Positions 53,937 through 63,801 of a DNA stretch of 64,000 bases are shown in pieces. The stretch is taken from NCBI RefSeq assembly GCF_008297975.1, contig NZ_VLNY01000002.1, positions 248,001 through 312,000 on the forward strand. Direction: 5' to 3'. The stretch's first letter is position 1; every line of letters starts with the position of its first letter. Both the position numbers and the translations under genes were made by a program. Source of the stretch: Antrihabitans cavernicola. GTDB taxonomy: Bacteria; Actinomycetota; Actinomycetes; Mycobacteriales; Mycobacteriaceae. The notes beneath the pieces are model-generated. The model worked only from the letters and a program-made list of their open reading frames with translations. It was not told where the DNA came from and did no database searches.

Positions 53937-55165
53937 TGCATCTGCTCGACGGTCGGCTGCGGTCCTATGCCTGGGGGTCACGGACCGCGCTAGCGAAGTT
54001 GTGTGGGCGCCCGGTGCCGTCTGCACACCCGGAAGCCGAACTCTGGTTCGGCGCACACCCCGCCGATCCGGCATATCTGGAGCGCGACGGCGCGGCAGTC
54101 TCCATGCTCGACGTTCTCGCGGCGGACCCGACGGGGGAGTTGGGTGCCGAGGTGGTCGCGAAATTCGGTGCGCGCCTGCCCTTTCTGCTGAAACTGCTCG
54201 CCGCCGAAGAACCGCTGTCGCTGCAGGCACACCCGAGTTCCAGCCAAGCTCGCGAAGGGTTCGCCCGGGAGAATCGGCTGGGAGTGGCGATCGACTCGTC
54301 CGTGCGCAACTACCGCGACGACAGCGCCAAGCCGGAATTGGTTGTCGCGCTGGAGCCTTTCGATGCGCTGGCCGGGTTCCGCGATCCGAGCGTCACCGTC
54401 GAGTTGCTCGAATCACTCGACGTGCCCGAGCTGAAGAAATACGTCGGACTCCTTGCCGGACAACCGGATTCCGACGGTTTGCGGGCCTTGTTCACCACGT
54501 GGATCACCTTGCCGCAGGCGGCGCTGACGACGTTGCTGCCCGCCGTGCTCGACGGCTGCGTTCGCTACGCAACCAAAGCGCAGGGCCGCGGCCGGTTCTC
54601 GGCGGAGGTGCGCACGTCGCTCGAGCTCGCCGAAGCGTATCCGGGCGATGCGGGGGTGCTTGCGGCGCTGCTGCTCAACCGGATCACGTTGCAACCCGGT
54701 GAGGGCCTCTACCTCGACGCCGGAAACCTGCATGCCTATCTGCGCGGCACAGCGGTCGAGATCATGGCCAATTCGGACAACGTGCTGCGTGGTGGGTTGA
54801 CACCCAAACACGTCGACGTACCGGAACTGCTGCGGGTCCTCGACTTTCACCCGGCCGCGATGCCGGTTTTGAAGGCCGAGCATCGCGCCGAAGACGACTT
54901 GGCGGTCTACTCGACGCCGGCACCCGAATTCGCCTTGGCCCGAACGGATCTGACGGCAGAGCTGCCCGGGTCGGTCGTCCCCACCGGCGGTCCGAAGGTG
55001 CTGGTGAGCGTGCAGGGTTCGGTCGAATTGGATTGCGGGGGAGAGGTACTCGCGCTCGCACAAGGTGCGGCGGCGTGGATTTCGGCGTCCGACCCGGACG
55101 TGACGGTGCGAGCGTCTTCGGCGACCGCGCAGGTGTTCTGCGCTGCCGTCGGAAGGCTGGAGTAG
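53936..55165 (+). CDS. manA: Mannose-6-phosphate isomerase (type I)
   Basis: 409 residues. It links fructose-6-phosphate and mannose-6-phosphate. The cupin metal ligands can be read in LLAAEEPLSLQAHPSSSQA (QxH), KPELVVALEPF (Glu) and LYLDAGNLHAYLRG (His), followed by VEIMANSDNVLRGGLTPKHVDV with the catalytic Arg. The GTG at 53936 overlaps the previous TAG by one base, so the manB-TobH-manA set is an operon. Confidence 0.96.
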   Translation: MHLLDGRLRSYAWGSRTALAKLCGRPVPSAHPEAELWFGAHPADPAYLERDGAAVSMLDVLAADPTGELGAEVVAKFGARLPFLLKLLAAEEPLSLQAHPSSSQAREGFARENRLGVAIDSSVRNYRDDSAKPELVVALEPFDALAGFRDPSVTVELLESLDVPELKKYVGLLAGQPDSDGLRALFTTWITLPQAALTTLLPAVLDGCVRYATKAQGRGRFSAEVRTSLELAEAYPGDAGVLAALLLNRITLQPGEGLYLDAGNLHAYLRGTAVEIMANSDNVLRGGLTPKHVDVPELLRVLDFHPAAMPVLKAEHRAEDDLAVYSTPAPEFALARTDLTAELPGSVVPTGGPKVLVSVQGSVELDCGGEVLALAQGAAAWISASDPDVTVRASSATAQVFCAAVGRLE

Positions 55166-55243
55166 ACCTTTCGTCCGACGCCCGGGGAGTCGGCTGTGTA
55201 GCGTATGTCCGGATCGAACTGGGCTATCGGGTAGGAGACGTCA

Positions 55244-56161
55244 TTGTCGGCCAGCGGGGGTAAGAGGGCGATCATCGCAGCGTTGACTGCGAATGCGGGG
55301 ATCGCCGTCGCGAAGTTCGTCGGCTTCCTGATCACCGGGTCCTCGTCGATGCTCGCGGAGGCCGTGCACTCCGTCGCCGACACCTCGAACCAGGGTCTGT
55401 TGCTGCTCGGTCAGCGGCGTGCGGCTCGCGACGCCGATCAGCTGCATCCGTTCGGTTACGGCCGCAACCGGTACTTCTACTCGTTCGTCGTCGCGCTCGT
55501 GATCTTTACGGTCGGCGCGGTTTTCGCGATGTACGAGGGCATCCACAAGATCGAACACCCGGCACCGCTGGATTCGCCGATCGTCGCGGTGGTGATTCTG
55601 TTTATCGCGATCGCGTTGGAGAGCTACAGCTTTCTCACAGCGATGAAGGAATCGCGACCGCTGAAGGGCAACGCCAGTTGGTGGGGGTTCATTCGCAACT
55701 CGCGCAGTCCCGAACTACCTGTCGTCCTGCTCGAGGACACCGGTGCTCTGATCGGTCTCCTGCTGGCGCTGGCGGGCGTCGGACTGACGATGGCGACGGA
55801 CAACGGCGTGTGGGACGGCATCGGCACGTTGTGCATCGGAGTTCTGCTCGCGATCATCGCCATCATCTTGATCATCGAGATGCAGAGCCTGCTCATCGGC
55901 GAAGGCGTGACGGTCGACGACGAGCGAAAGATTGTGGCGGGCTTGACAGATGGCGATCGCATCGATCGCGTGATCCATCTCAAGACCCAGTATCTGGGGC
56001 CGGAGGAAATCTTGGTCGCGGCGAAGATCGCGGTGTCACCGGGCTTGGACATCGCTGCGGTTGCGGCCGCGATCGACGACGCCGAGGCCCGGGTACGGGC
56101 TGCGGTTCCGGCGGCACGAGTCATCTATCTCGAGCCCGATCTGTATCGCCCGCAGAACTGA
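55244..56161 (+). CDS. Cation diffusion facilitator (CDF) transporter
   Basis: 305 residues with a TTG start preceded by TAGGAGACGTCA. Six membrane helices; the first metal-site half motif is AEAVHSVADTSNQ (HxxxD) in helix 2 and the second LLEDTGALIGLLLALAG (ExxD-like) in helix 5. A cytoplasmic domain with DRIDRVIHLKTQYLGPEEILVAAKI ends the protein. The family exports Zn2+, Fe2+, Mn2+ or Cd2+ for protons; the metal cannot be told. Confidence 0.9.
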   Translation: MSASGGKRAIIAALTANAGIAVAKFVGFLITGSSSMLAEAVHSVADTSNQGLLLLGQRRAARDADQLHPFGYGRNRYFYSFVVALVIFTVGAVFAMYEGIHKIEHPAPLDSPIVAVVILFIAIALESYSFLTAMKESRPLKGNASWWGFIRNSRSPELPVVLLEDTGALIGLLLALAGVGLTMATDNGVWDGIGTLCIGVLLAIIAIILIIEMQSLLIGEGVTVDDERKIVAGLTDGDRIDRVIHLKTQYLGPEEILVAAKIAVSPGLDIAAVAAAIDDAEARVRAAVPAARVIYLEPDLYRPQN

Positions 56162-56204
56162 ATTCTGCCTCGCGGCCGGCCTCCGCAGACCTGGGCTGGC
56201 CGCC

Positions 56205-57704
56205 ATGGCTATCGACAACAACAGTCCCAAAAGGACTAGAAATTCACTGTTCCGGACCAAGTCGGTCGAACAATCGATTCGCGACACGGACGAGCCGGAC
56301 TCCAAACTCCGCAAAGAACTGACGGCCTGGGATCTGACGATCTTCGGCGTGGCGGTCGTCATCGGCGCAGGCATCTTCACCCTCACCGCGCAGGTGGCGG
56401 GCAACAAGGCGGGCCCATCGGTATCGCTGGCATTCGTCATCGCAGCCGCGACCTGCGCGCTCGCCGCCCTCTGCTACGCCGAGTTCGCATCGACGGTGCC
56501 CGTCGCGGGCAGCGCCTACACGTTCTCCTACGCAACCTTCGGTGAGCTGGTGGCGTGGATCATCGGCTGGGATCTGATCCTCGAATTCGCATTGTCCGTC
56601 GCAGTGGTCGCGAAGGGTTGGTCGCTGTATCTCGGCGAGGTGCTCGGATCGACCATCTCACCGACCGCGCACTGGGGCCCTGTCGATTTCGACTGGGGTG
56701 CTGTGCTGATCATCGCGGTGCTCACCGTCGTGCTCGCGACCGGAACCAAGCTGTCCTCGCGGGTATCTGCCGTTGCGGTCGGAATCAAGCTGGCCGTGGT
56801 CGCTCTCGTTCTCGTCGTCGGCGTCACCTACATCAAGAAGGCGAACTACTCGCCGTACGTCCCGCCTGCGAAGCCGAGCGACAGCGGCAGCGGTCTCACC
56901 CAGACTCTGTTCTCCTATCTGACGGGCGCAGGCAACACCACCTTCGGCTGGTACGGCCTGCTGGCAGCGGCGAGCGTGGTGTTCTTCGCCTTCATCGGCT
57001 TCGACGTCGTCGCCACCACCGCCGAAGAGACCAAGAATCCGCAAAAAGCTTTGCCCCGAGGCATTCTCGGATCGCTGGCGATTGTCACAGTGCTCTACGT
57101 CGCCGTCACCCTTGTGTTGACCGGCATGGTGCCGTACACGGATCTGGCGGGCGACAAGTCGACCCTCGCTACCGCCTTCGCACTCAACGGAGTCGATTGG
57201 GCGAAGAACATCATCTCCATCGGCGCGCTCGCCGGTCTCACCACGGTGGTGATGGTGATGTTCCTGGGCCAGACCCGAGTGCTCTTCGCCATGTCACGCG
57301 ACGGTTTGATGCCCCGGCAGCTGTCCCGCACCGGTAAGCACGGAACGCCGGTCCGGATCACGATCATCGTCGGTGTGATCTGTGCGGCGCTGGCCGGCTT
57401 CGTTCAGTTCGGAACGCTGGAAGAGATGGTCAACATAGGCACGCTCTTCGCCTTCGTGCTCGTATCCATCGGCGTCGTCCTTCTGCGCCGCATGCGACCG
57501 GAGCTGCCGCGCGGATTCCGCGTTCCGCTGGTACCGCTCATTCCCGCCCTCTCGGTGCTCGCGTGTCTGTGGCTGATGCTGAATCTGTCGGTGGAGACGT
57601 GGTTGCGATTCCTGATCTGGATGGCAATCGGTGCGGTCGTCTACGCCGCCTACGGCCGAAATCACTCCGTGTTGGGTCGCCGCGAACGCGGTTTACAAAA
57701 ATAG
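56205..57704 (+). CDS. APC-family amino-acid permease
   Basis: 499 residues, about 12 membrane segments plus a soluble basic N-terminus. The APC signature KELTAWDLTIFGVAVVIGAGIFTLTAQVAG contains the substrate-binding GAG(I/F) loop, and FAFIGFDVVATTAEETKNPQKALPRGI is the consensus amphipathic loop. It is most like the CAT/YfnA cationic-amino-acid group. It precedes alkB as Rv3253c does in M. tuberculosis. Confidence 0.92.
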   Translation: MAIDNNSPKRTRNSLFRTKSVEQSIRDTDEPDSKLRKELTAWDLTIFGVAVVIGAGIFTLTAQVAGNKAGPSVSLAFVIAAATCALAALCYAEFASTVPVAGSAYTFSYATFGELVAWIIGWDLILEFALSVAVVAKGWSLYLGEVLGSTISPTAHWGPVDFDWGAVLIIAVLTVVLATGTKLSSRVSAVAVGIKLAVVALVLVVGVTYIKKANYSPYVPPAKPSDSGSGLTQTLFSYLTGAGNTTFGWYGLLAAASVVFFAFIGFDVVATTAEETKNPQKALPRGILGSLAIVTVLYVAVTLVLTGMVPYTDLAGDKSTLATAFALNGVDWAKNIISIGALAGLTTVVMVMFLGQTRVLFAMSRDGLMPRQLSRTGKHGTPVRITIIVGVICAALAGFVQFGTLEEMVNIGTLFAFVLVSIGVVLLRRMRPELPRGFRVPLVPLIPALSVLACLWLMLNLSVETWLRFLIWMAIGAVVYAAYGRNHSVLGRRERGLQK

Positions 57705-57806
57705 ATGTTTGTCTAGACGCCTGACATTAGATGGCGTACTGTCCAATCAACGGTGCGACAGCTCACAAAGCCGTGAGCGCTCGGCACCCATCGATTGGAG
57801 ACACGG
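57705..57806 (+). promoter_or_regulatory. alkB promoter region
   Basis: The 102 bases between the permease and alkB contain the 8-base palindrome GTCTAGAC (57711-57718) and a TTTACA-like hexamer at its left edge. GGAG lies 7 bases before the ATG at 57807. The alk TetR protein might bind here, but no convincing long operator is visible. Confidence 0.35.
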
Positions 57807-59048
57807 ATGTCTACGCATGCCGAACCCGCTCAGGCTGTGCCGGCCGCATTGGACTGGCGCGACTCGAAGCGCTACATGTGGCTGTGGGGTCTGTTCGCAC
57901 CGACGGCGCTGCTGGTTGCGCTACCGGTGGTCTGGGGCTTGAATCAGACTCCGCTGGGCGGGATTTCGCACGCTCTGTGGTGGTTGGGTCCGATCTTGAT
58001 CTACGTGTTGATCCCGATCGCCGACATCTTCTTCGGACCGGACGGTGAGAACCCGCCCGACGAGGTGATGGACCACCTCGAGAACGACAAGTACTACCGA
58101 TACCTGACCTATCTGTTCATTCCGTTTCAGTACGTGTCGCTCTTCCTGGTCGGCTACCTGATCACGTCGGGCAACCTCAGCTGGTTGGGTATCGACGGCG
58201 GACTGGATCTGGTCGACAAGGTCGGTGTGGCGATATCCGTGGGCTGCATCGGCGGCATCGGGATCAACACGGCACACGAGTTGGGCCACAAGAAGGTCGA
58301 CATGGAACGTTGGCTCTCGCGAATTACGTTGGCGCAGACGTTCTACGGCCACTTCTACATCGAGCACAACCGTGGCCACCACGTGCGAGTCGCGACCCCC
58401 GAAGATCCGGCGAGCTCGCGGCTGGGTGAGACGTTCTGGGCGTTCTGGCCGCGGACGGTCGTCGGCGCACTGAAGTCGTCGTGGGCGTTGGAGAAGACGC
58501 GATTGGCCCGTCTCGGGAAGTCGCCGTGGACGATTCGCAACGAGGTACTCAGTTCGTGGCTGATGTCGGTGGGATTGTTCGCAATCCTGATCGGGATCTT
58601 CGGATGGGAACTCGCGCCGTATCTGGTGTTGCAGGCGATCGTCGGATTCAGCCTGTTGGAGGCGGTCAACTACCTCGAGCATTACGGGCTCCGGCGCGAG
58701 AAGACGGCCAGCGGTCGGTACGAGCGGCCCGCACCTCGGCACAGCTGGAACAGCGACCACATCGTCACCAACATCTTCCTGTACCACTTGCAGCGGCACA
58801 GCGACCATCACGCATATCCCACGCGTCGCTACCAGACGCTGCGTAGCTGGGACGGTGCACCGAATCTGCCGAGCGGTTACGCCAGCATGATCCTGATCGC
58901 GTATTTCCCGCCGATCTGGCGTCGGGTCATGGACAAGCGCGTATTGGCCCACTACGACGGTGACATCACGCGCGCCAACATCGATCCGCGCAAGCGTGCC
59001 GAAGTGCTGGCGCGATACGGGGTGACCGAGACGGAGGTGGCGTCATGA
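57807..59048 (+). CDS. alkB: Alkane 1-monooxygenase (first copy)
   Basis: 413-residue membrane di-iron hydroxylase that oxidises the end carbon of n-alkanes. Six hydrophobic helices and the histidine boxes HELGHK (157-162), EHNRGHH (186-192) and LQRHSDHHA (328-336), with the HYG motif NYLEHYG (288-294), are all complete. The ATG at 57807 follows GGAG. The next gene, a rubredoxin, starts within the stop (ATGA). The order alkB-rubredoxin-rubredoxin-tetR matches Rv3252c-Rv3249c. Confidence 0.97.
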   Translation: MSTHAEPAQAVPAALDWRDSKRYMWLWGLFAPTALLVALPVVWGLNQTPLGGISHALWWLGPILIYVLIPIADIFFGPDGENPPDEVMDHLENDKYYRYLTYLFIPFQYVSLFLVGYLITSGNLSWLGIDGGLDLVDKVGVAISVGCIGGIGINTAHELGHKKVDMERWLSRITLAQTFYGHFYIEHNRGHHVRVATPEDPASSRLGETFWAFWPRTVVGALKSSWALEKTRLARLGKSPWTIRNEVLSSWLMSVGLFAILIGIFGWELAPYLVLQAIVGFSLLEAVNYLEHYGLRREKTASGRYERPAPRHSWNSDHIVTNIFLYHLQRHSDHHAYPTRRYQTLRSWDGAPNLPSGYASMILIAYFPPIWRRVMDKRVLAHYDGDITRANIDPRKRAEVLARYGVTETEVAS

Positions 59049-59230
59049 GCTCGTACCGCTGCCCGGTCTGCGACTACGTCTACGACGAGGCTACGGGCGC
59101 TCCGCACGAGGGATTTCCCCCGGGCACAACGTGGGACAGCGTCCCGGACGAATGGTGTTGCCCGGACTGCGGAGTGCGAGAGAAAGTCGACTTCGACGAG
59201 GTCGATGTTCGAGAAGGGATTCGGAAATGA
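59045..59230 (+). CDS. rubA1: Rubredoxin (AlkG1-like)
   Basis: 61 residues. Iron ligands are C6 and C9 ([10 protein letters not shown]) and C39 and C42 (CPDCG). The residue after C9 is Asp instead of the usual Gly, and an extra C38 precedes the second pair. Rubredoxins of this first position in alk clusters often cannot replace the electron carrier, as shown for AlkG1-type proteins, so the role may differ from the next gene. ATGA overlaps on both sides. Confidence 0.93.
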   Translation: MSSYRCPVCDYVYDEATGAPHEGFPPGTTWDSVPDEWCCPDCGVREKVDFDEVDVREGIRK

Positions 59231-59409
59231 ACGACTACAAGCTCTACCAGTGCATTCAGTGCGGCTTCGAGTACGACGAAGCTGTCGGTTGGCCCGAGGA
59301 CGGCATCGAGCCGGGTACCCGATGGGACGACATTCCGGACGACTGGAGTTGCCCCGACTGCGGTGCTGCGAAGGCGGACTTCTTCATGGTCGAGATCGAA
59401 CGCTCATGA
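59227..59409 (+). CDS. rubA2: Rubredoxin (AlkG2-like electron donor)
   Basis: 60 residues with ligands C9, C12, C42 and C45, the first pair in the standard form [14 protein letters not shown], followed by [25 protein letters not shown]. This is the AlkG2 pattern that passes electrons to the hydroxylase. No NADH-rubredoxin reductase gene (rubB) follows, so the reductase must be elsewhere. The stop overlaps the tetR-like ATG. Confidence 0.95.
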   Translation: MNDYKLYQCIQCGFEYDEAVGWPEDGIEPGTRWDDIPDDWSCPDCGAAKADFFMVEIERS

Positions 59410-60059
59410 AATTGACTGCGATCCATGCTCGTGACACCGTCTCCGGCATGGATCGCGTCGCTCCGAGAGTTCCCTACGCGGAGGCATCGCGGACGCTGTT
59501 GCGCAGTTCGATTCTGGATTCGATGCGCGACCTGCTGATCGAACGCGACTGGTCCAAGATCACGTTGTCCGACGTCTCCAAGCGCGCAGGGGTGAGCAGG
59601 CAGACGCTCTACAACGAGTTCGGTTCTCGCGCTGCTCTTGCCCAGGCCTACGCACTCCGGCTCGTCGACGATTTCGTCGATCACGTCGACAAGGCCGTCT
59701 GGGCGAACGTCGGAGATGTCCGGTCCGCCCTTGCCGAGGCCTTCCGGGCGTTCTTCCTCGACAGCGCGTCGGAGCCGCTGATTCAGTCATTGCTCAGCGG
59801 GGATGCGAAGCCCGATCTGCTGCGCCTGATCACGTTGGACAGCGCACCACTGGTCAGTCGCGCGTCGGCTCGCCTCGAAATCACCTTTCGGAAGAGTTGG
59901 GTCGATGCGCCGCCGGCCGAATCGGGAATCCTTGCGCGCGCGGTCGTTCGGCTGGCAATGAGCTTCATTTCAATTCCGCCGACGTCCGATCATGACGTTG
60001 CTCACGAATTGGCAGCTTTGCTCAGTCCATTTGTTGAGGCATTCGTTTCTCAGAGTTAG
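59406..60059 (+). CDS. TetR-family regulator of the alk cluster (AlkX/AlkU-like)
   Basis: 217 residues. The HTH (about 35-80) reads [48 protein letters not shown]. The ATG at 59406 lies inside the rubA2 stop, so it is coupled to alkB expression, a layout typical of autoregulated alk operons in Rhodococcus, Dietzia and mycobacteria (Rv3249c). Fatty acids or related products are the usual ligands. Confidence 0.92.
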   Translation: MKLTAIHARDTVSGMDRVAPRVPYAEASRTLLRSSILDSMRDLLIERDWSKITLSDVSKRAGVSRQTLYNEFGSRAALAQAYALRLVDDFVDHVDKAVWANVGDVRSALAEAFRAFFLDSASEPLIQSLLSGDAKPDLLRLITLDSAPLVSRASARLEITFRKSWVDAPPAESGILARAVVRLAMSFISIPPTSDHDVAHELAALLSPFVEAFVSQS

Positions 60060-60225
60060 ATTCTTTGCTAACGAAACCCGTCCGGGTGTCGATATCAGGG
60101 CGAGTGAGTCAGTACTTTCGGCGTGGGGGCGCCGCAATCCTGCTTACGGATTGTTAGGCAGTACTAACTCCGACCCTGTATGTTTTTTCAGCAAGGTGTC
60201 AAACCTCTGGTCGGCTTCGAAGGGC
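60060..60225 (+). promoter_or_regulatory. Leader of the second alkB
   Basis: This 166-base gap separates the tetR-like gene from the second alkB. It contains ACCCG-TC-CGGGT (60076-60087), a small hairpin soon after the tetR stop, and GTTAG-N6-CTAAC (60153-60168), a possible operator. CAGTACT occurs at 60110 and 60159. Composition is more AT-rich than the coding regions. An own promoter is likely. Confidence 0.4.
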
Positions 60226-61407
60226 ATGGACATGGTTGCGGTAGAGGGGGTGCCTACCTGGCGGGATCGGAAGAGATATCTGTGGATACTCAGCCTGATC
60301 ACCCCGGGATGCGCCGTGATCCCCTCGCAACTGGTGCTCCGGACCGGCCAGCCGATTTTCTGGTGGCTGGGCCCGATCCTGATCTTCGTCATCATCCCGG
60401 TCGTGGATCGGCTTGTCGGTGACGACGGCGAGAACGTTCCGGACGACGCCTACAAATGGCTTTCCGAGGATCGTTTCTATCGCTGGTGCACATTCCTCTT
60501 TCTGCCGTTGTTGCTGGCAGGTTTGATCATCGCCGGTTACATGTGGGCAAGCCCCGAGCTGAGCGTGCTCGACAAGATCGGCCTAGCGACCACCGTCGGG
60601 TTGATCAGCGGTGTCGGGATCAATGCAGCACACGAACTCGGCCACCGCGTCGAGGAGCACGAGCGCTGGTTGGCCAAAGTCGCACTTGCACAGTCTTGCT
60701 ACGGGCACTTCTTCGTCGAGCACAATCGCGGCCACCACATGAACGTGGCGACACCCAACGATCCGGCAAGTGCCCGGTTGGGCGAGCGGGTCTGGGAGTT
60801 CGTGCCGCGCAGCGTCATCGGCGGATTCCGGTCCGCATGGCAGTTGGAAAAGTCGCGCCTGGAGCGCAAGGGGTCGCGCGCGTGGAGCGTGCACAACAAC
60901 ATTCTGCAAGCGTGGTCGATGAGCGTCGTTCTCTTCGGTGCAATGCTGGCGGTGTTCGGCCCGACAATTGCGCCCTATCTCGTATTGCAGGCCGTTGTTG
61001 CATTCTCGATGCTCGAGGTCGTCAATTACGTAGAGCATTACGGGCTGTTGCGGCAACAATTGCCGAACGGTCGGTATGTTCGTTGTTCCCCGCGCGACAG
61101 TTGGAACAGCGACAGGCTGGTTACCAACATTTTCATGTTCCACCTGCAGCGGCACAGCGACCATCACGCCAACCCGGGCCGGCGATATCAGACGCTGCGC
61201 ACCTCCGACGTGGCCCCGCAGTTGCCCGCCGGCTACGCGACGATGATCTTGCTTGCGATGATCCCGCCGCTGTGGCGACGCGTGATGGATCACCGTGTGG
61301 TCGAGAATTACGGCGGCGACATCACGCGCACCAACCTGTTGCCGAGGCGCCGCGAGAAGCTGCTCGCCGCGTACGGCGTCGACAAGCAACTGGCCGACGC
61401 AGCCTGA
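60226..61407 (+). CDS. alkB2: Alkane 1-monooxygenase (second copy)
   Basis: 393 residues, with the same di-iron signature as the first copy: HELGH (136-140), EHNRGHH (165-171), NYVEHYG and LQRHSDHHA, so it should be active. The N-terminal third differs clearly from the first copy (TPGCAVIPSQLVLRTGQPIFWW), the region that lines the alkane channel, so a different chain-length range is plausible. ATG at 60226 after GAAGGGC. No rubredoxin follows; it may use those of the first cluster. In M. tuberculosis nothing lies between the TetR gene and ahcY. Confidence 0.95.
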   Translation: MDMVAVEGVPTWRDRKRYLWILSLITPGCAVIPSQLVLRTGQPIFWWLGPILIFVIIPVVDRLVGDDGENVPDDAYKWLSEDRFYRWCTFLFLPLLLAGLIIAGYMWASPELSVLDKIGLATTVGLISGVGINAAHELGHRVEEHERWLAKVALAQSCYGHFFVEHNRGHHMNVATPNDPASARLGERVWEFVPRSVIGGFRSAWQLEKSRLERKGSRAWSVHNNILQAWSMSVVLFGAMLAVFGPTIAPYLVLQAVVAFSMLEVVNYVEHYGLLRQQLPNGRYVRCSPRDSWNSDRLVTNIFMFHLQRHSDHHANPGRRYQTLRTSDVAPQLPAGYATMILLAMIPPLWRRVMDHRVVENYGGDITRTNLLPRRREKLLAAYGVDKQLADAA

Positions 61408-61500
61408 GGTGCTTGCCCCCAACGTGCCTGTCCTTGAGGTGCACTGTCTGGGCCTCTGATGCGGCGGCTAGCCTAAGGGAACCCGATCAGAGAGAGGCAG

Positions 61501-63027
61501 ATGACGACCTCAGTGTCCAACACCGTGTCCGAAAACAAGCTCGTTGCAGACAAAGCCAACGGAATCGATTTCAAAGTAGCCGATCTGTCGCTGGCCGAAT
61601 TCGGCCGCAAGGAGATCAGGCTCGCAGAACACGAGATGCCGGGCCTCATGGCGCTGCGTCGCGAGTACGCAGAGGTGTTGCCGCTGAAGGGCGCTCGCAT
61701 CTCCGGCTCGCTGCACATGACCATCCAGACCGCCGTGCTCATCGAGACACTCGTTTCGCTCGGCGCCGATGTTCGCTGGGCGTCGTGCAACATCTTCTCC
61801 ACCCAGGATCACGCTGCCGCGGCCATCGTCGTCGGCCCCAACGGCACTCCCGAGGAGCCCAAGGGCATCCCGGTCTTCGCCTGGAAAGGTGAGTCGCTCG
61901 AGGAGTACTGGTGGGCGGCAGAGCAAATGCTCACCTGGCCCGAGGGAGACGAAGCGGAGCGGAGCTCGACCCATGGGGGTGGCCCGGCCAACATGATTCT
62001 CGACGATGGTGGCGACGCGACCATGCTGGTCTTGCGTGGTGCGCAGTTCGAGAAGGCAGGCGTCGTTCCGCCCGCCGATGATTCCGATTCCGCCGAATAC
62101 AAGGTGTTCCTCAACCTGCTGCGTGCGCGGTTCGAGACGGACAAGGGCAAGTGGACCACCATCGCCTCGGCCGTCAAGGGTGTCACCGAAGAAACCACCA
62201 CCGGTGTGCTGCGGCTCTACCAGTTCGCTGCGGCAGGCGAGCTGGCCTTCCCGGCGATCAACGTCAACGATTCGGTCACCAAGAGCAAGTTCGACAACAA
62301 GTACGGCACCCGCCACTCGTTGATCGACGGCATCAACCGCGGCACCGACGTGCTGATCGGCGGCAAGGCTGCGTTGGTCTGTGGTTTCGGTGACGTCGGC
62401 AAGGGTTGTGCCGAGGCGCTCAAGAGCCAGGGTGCGCGTGTCGCGATCACCGAGGTGGACCCCATCAACGCGCTGCAGGCGTTGATGGAGGGCTACGAGG
62501 TCAAGACCGTCGAAGAGGCTGTCGGTTGGGCCGACATCATCATCACCGCGACGGGCAACCAGGGCATCATCACCTTCGAGCACATGCAGAACATGAAGCA
62601 CCAGGCGATCCTCGGCAACATCGGTCACTTCGACGACGAGATCGAGATGGCACGTCTGGAGTCGGCTCCCGGCGTCACCCGCGTCAACATCAAGCCGCAG
62701 GTCGACGAGTTCCAGTTCGCGGACGGGCATTCGATCATCGTGCTGTCCGAGGGGCGGTTGTTGAACCTGGGCAACGCGACGGGCCACCCGTCGTTCGTGA
62801 TGAGCAACAGCTTCTCCAACCAGGTGATCGCGCAGATCGAGCTGTGGACGAAGCCGGACGAGTACGACAACGAGGTCTACCGGCTGCCGAAGCACCTCGA
62901 CGAGAAGGTCGCGAAGATCCACGTCGAAGCACTCGGTGGCACGTTGACCAAGCTCACGAAGGAGCAGGCGGAGTACATCGGCGTCGACGTCGAGGGTCCG
63001 TACAAGCCGGAGCACTACCGGTACTAG
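61501..63027 (+). CDS. ahcY: Adenosylhomocysteinase
   Basis: 508 residues; splits S-adenosylhomocysteine to adenosine and homocysteine. Visible features: [17 protein letters not shown], the [17 protein letters not shown] substrate region, NAD-binding [22 protein letters not shown], and the C-terminal KPEHYRY that reaches into the neighbouring NAD site. AGAGAGAGGCAG precedes the ATG. The 93-base leader does not show an SAH riboswitch. A strong hairpin follows the gene. Confidence 0.98.
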   Translation: MTTSVSNTVSENKLVADKANGIDFKVADLSLAEFGRKEIRLAEHEMPGLMALRREYAEVLPLKGARISGSLHMTIQTAVLIETLVSLGADVRWASCNIFSTQDHAAAAIVVGPNGTPEEPKGIPVFAWKGESLEEYWWAAEQMLTWPEGDEAERSSTHGGGPANMILDDGGDATMLVLRGAQFEKAGVVPPADDSDSAEYKVFLNLLRARFETDKGKWTTIASAVKGVTEETTTGVLRLYQFAAAGELAFPAINVNDSVTKSKFDNKYGTRHSLIDGINRGTDVLIGGKAALVCGFGDVGKGCAEALKSQGARVAITEVDPINALQALMEGYEVKTVEEAVGWADIIITATGNQGIITFEHMQNMKHQAILGNIGHFDDEIEMARLESAPGVTRVNIKPQVDEFQFADGHSIIVLSEGRLLNLGNATGHPSFVMSNSFSNQVIAQIELWTKPDEYDNEVYRLPKHLDEKVAKIHVEALGGTLTKLTKEQAEYIGVDVEGPYKPEHYRY

Positions 63028-63035
63028 GCACCTCG

Positions 63036-63073
63036 TGCGCGGTCGACGAGTCCAAGGGCTCGTCGACCGCGCA
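63036..63073 (+). terminator. Perfect 15-bp hairpin after ahcY
   Basis: TGCGCGGTCGACGAG (63036-63050) and CTCGTCGACCGCGCA (63059-63073) are exact reverse complements with an 8-base loop. It begins 9 bases after the ahcY stop. There is no T-run, so it is of the tail-less (I-type) kind common in actinobacteria. Its right arm overlaps the upstream ATG of tmk, favouring the GTG start at 63094. Confidence 0.8.
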
Positions 63074-63093
63074 TGGGCGATAGCCTTCCCCGC

Positions 63094-63735
63094 GTGGGAA
63101 TACTGATTGCGCTCGAAGGCCTCGACGGCGCAGGTAAGCGGACGTTGGTCGAGAAGGTTGTGCGTGAGTTGCGCGCGCTCGGACGTACCGTCGCGACCGT
63201 CGACTTTCCTCGCTACGGTCGTTCGATCCACGCCGACCTGGCATCCGAAGCGCTCAAGGGTGAACACGGAGACCTCGCGGCCTCGGCCAATGCGATGGCA
63301 GTCCTGTTCGCCCTCGACCGAGCAGGCGCCGCCGACGATCTCCGGGATTTGGTCGCCGCCAACGACATCGTCATCCTCGATCGCTACGTCGCGTCCAACG
63401 CGGCGTACGGCGCGGCGCGCACCCGCCAAGGTGCCGACGGCGACTTCGCCGCCTGGATCGCCGAACTGGAATTCGAGCGGCTCGGGTTGCCTGCCCCGGA
63501 CCTGCAACTGCTTCTCGATGTGCCGGTGGAGCTGGCGGCGCAGCGCGCCCGCCTTCGCGGCGAGAGCGATGCGACCCGGGCATTGGACGCGTACGAACGC
63601 GACGGCGACTTACAGGCGCGCACCGGTGGCGTCTACCGTGAGCTGGCCGATAACAGCTGGCAGGGGACGTGGTGGCGGGTCACCGCGAACGCCGATCCGG
63701 CCGAGCTGGCGGGCAGGATGGCAGAGTTGTCATGA
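63094..63735 (+). CDS. tmk: Thymidylate kinase
   Basis: 213 residues; phosphorylates dTMP to dTDP. P-loop EGLDGAGKRTL at the N-terminus, VDFPRYGRSIHADLASEALKGEHGDL (substrate loop), LDRYVASNAAYGAAR (DRY motif). The GTG at 63094 matches the mycobacterial N-terminus; an ATG at 63073 lies in the terminator arm. It is followed by mtrA as in M. tuberculosis (Rv3247c-Rv3246c). Confidence 0.95.
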   Translation: MGILIALEGLDGAGKRTLVEKVVRELRALGRTVATVDFPRYGRSIHADLASEALKGEHGDLAASANAMAVLFALDRAGAADDLRDLVAANDIVILDRYVASNAAYGAARTRQGADGDFAAWIAELEFERLGLPAPDLQLLLDVPVELAAQRARLRGESDATRALDAYERDGDLQARTGGVYRELADNSWQGTWWRVTANADPAELAGRMAELS

Positions 63736-63801
63736 CGATTGTGCGAGACGCGCCCAGGCGTGGCGAGCTGTTCCGGCCGATGGAGGTGACACGATAGAGG
63801 C

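Noticed and set aside
61408-61500. SAH riboswitch before ahcY
   Set aside because: None of the conserved core sequence or pairing could be seen in the 93-base leader.
63073-63093. ATG at 63073 as tmk start
   Set aside because: It lies in the right arm of the ahcY hairpin, and the GTG at 63094 matches known thymidylate kinase N-termini.
61510-63507. 665-codon reverse-strand open frame opposite ahcY and tmk
   Set aside because: It is antisense to two highly conserved genes and has no recognisable domain.
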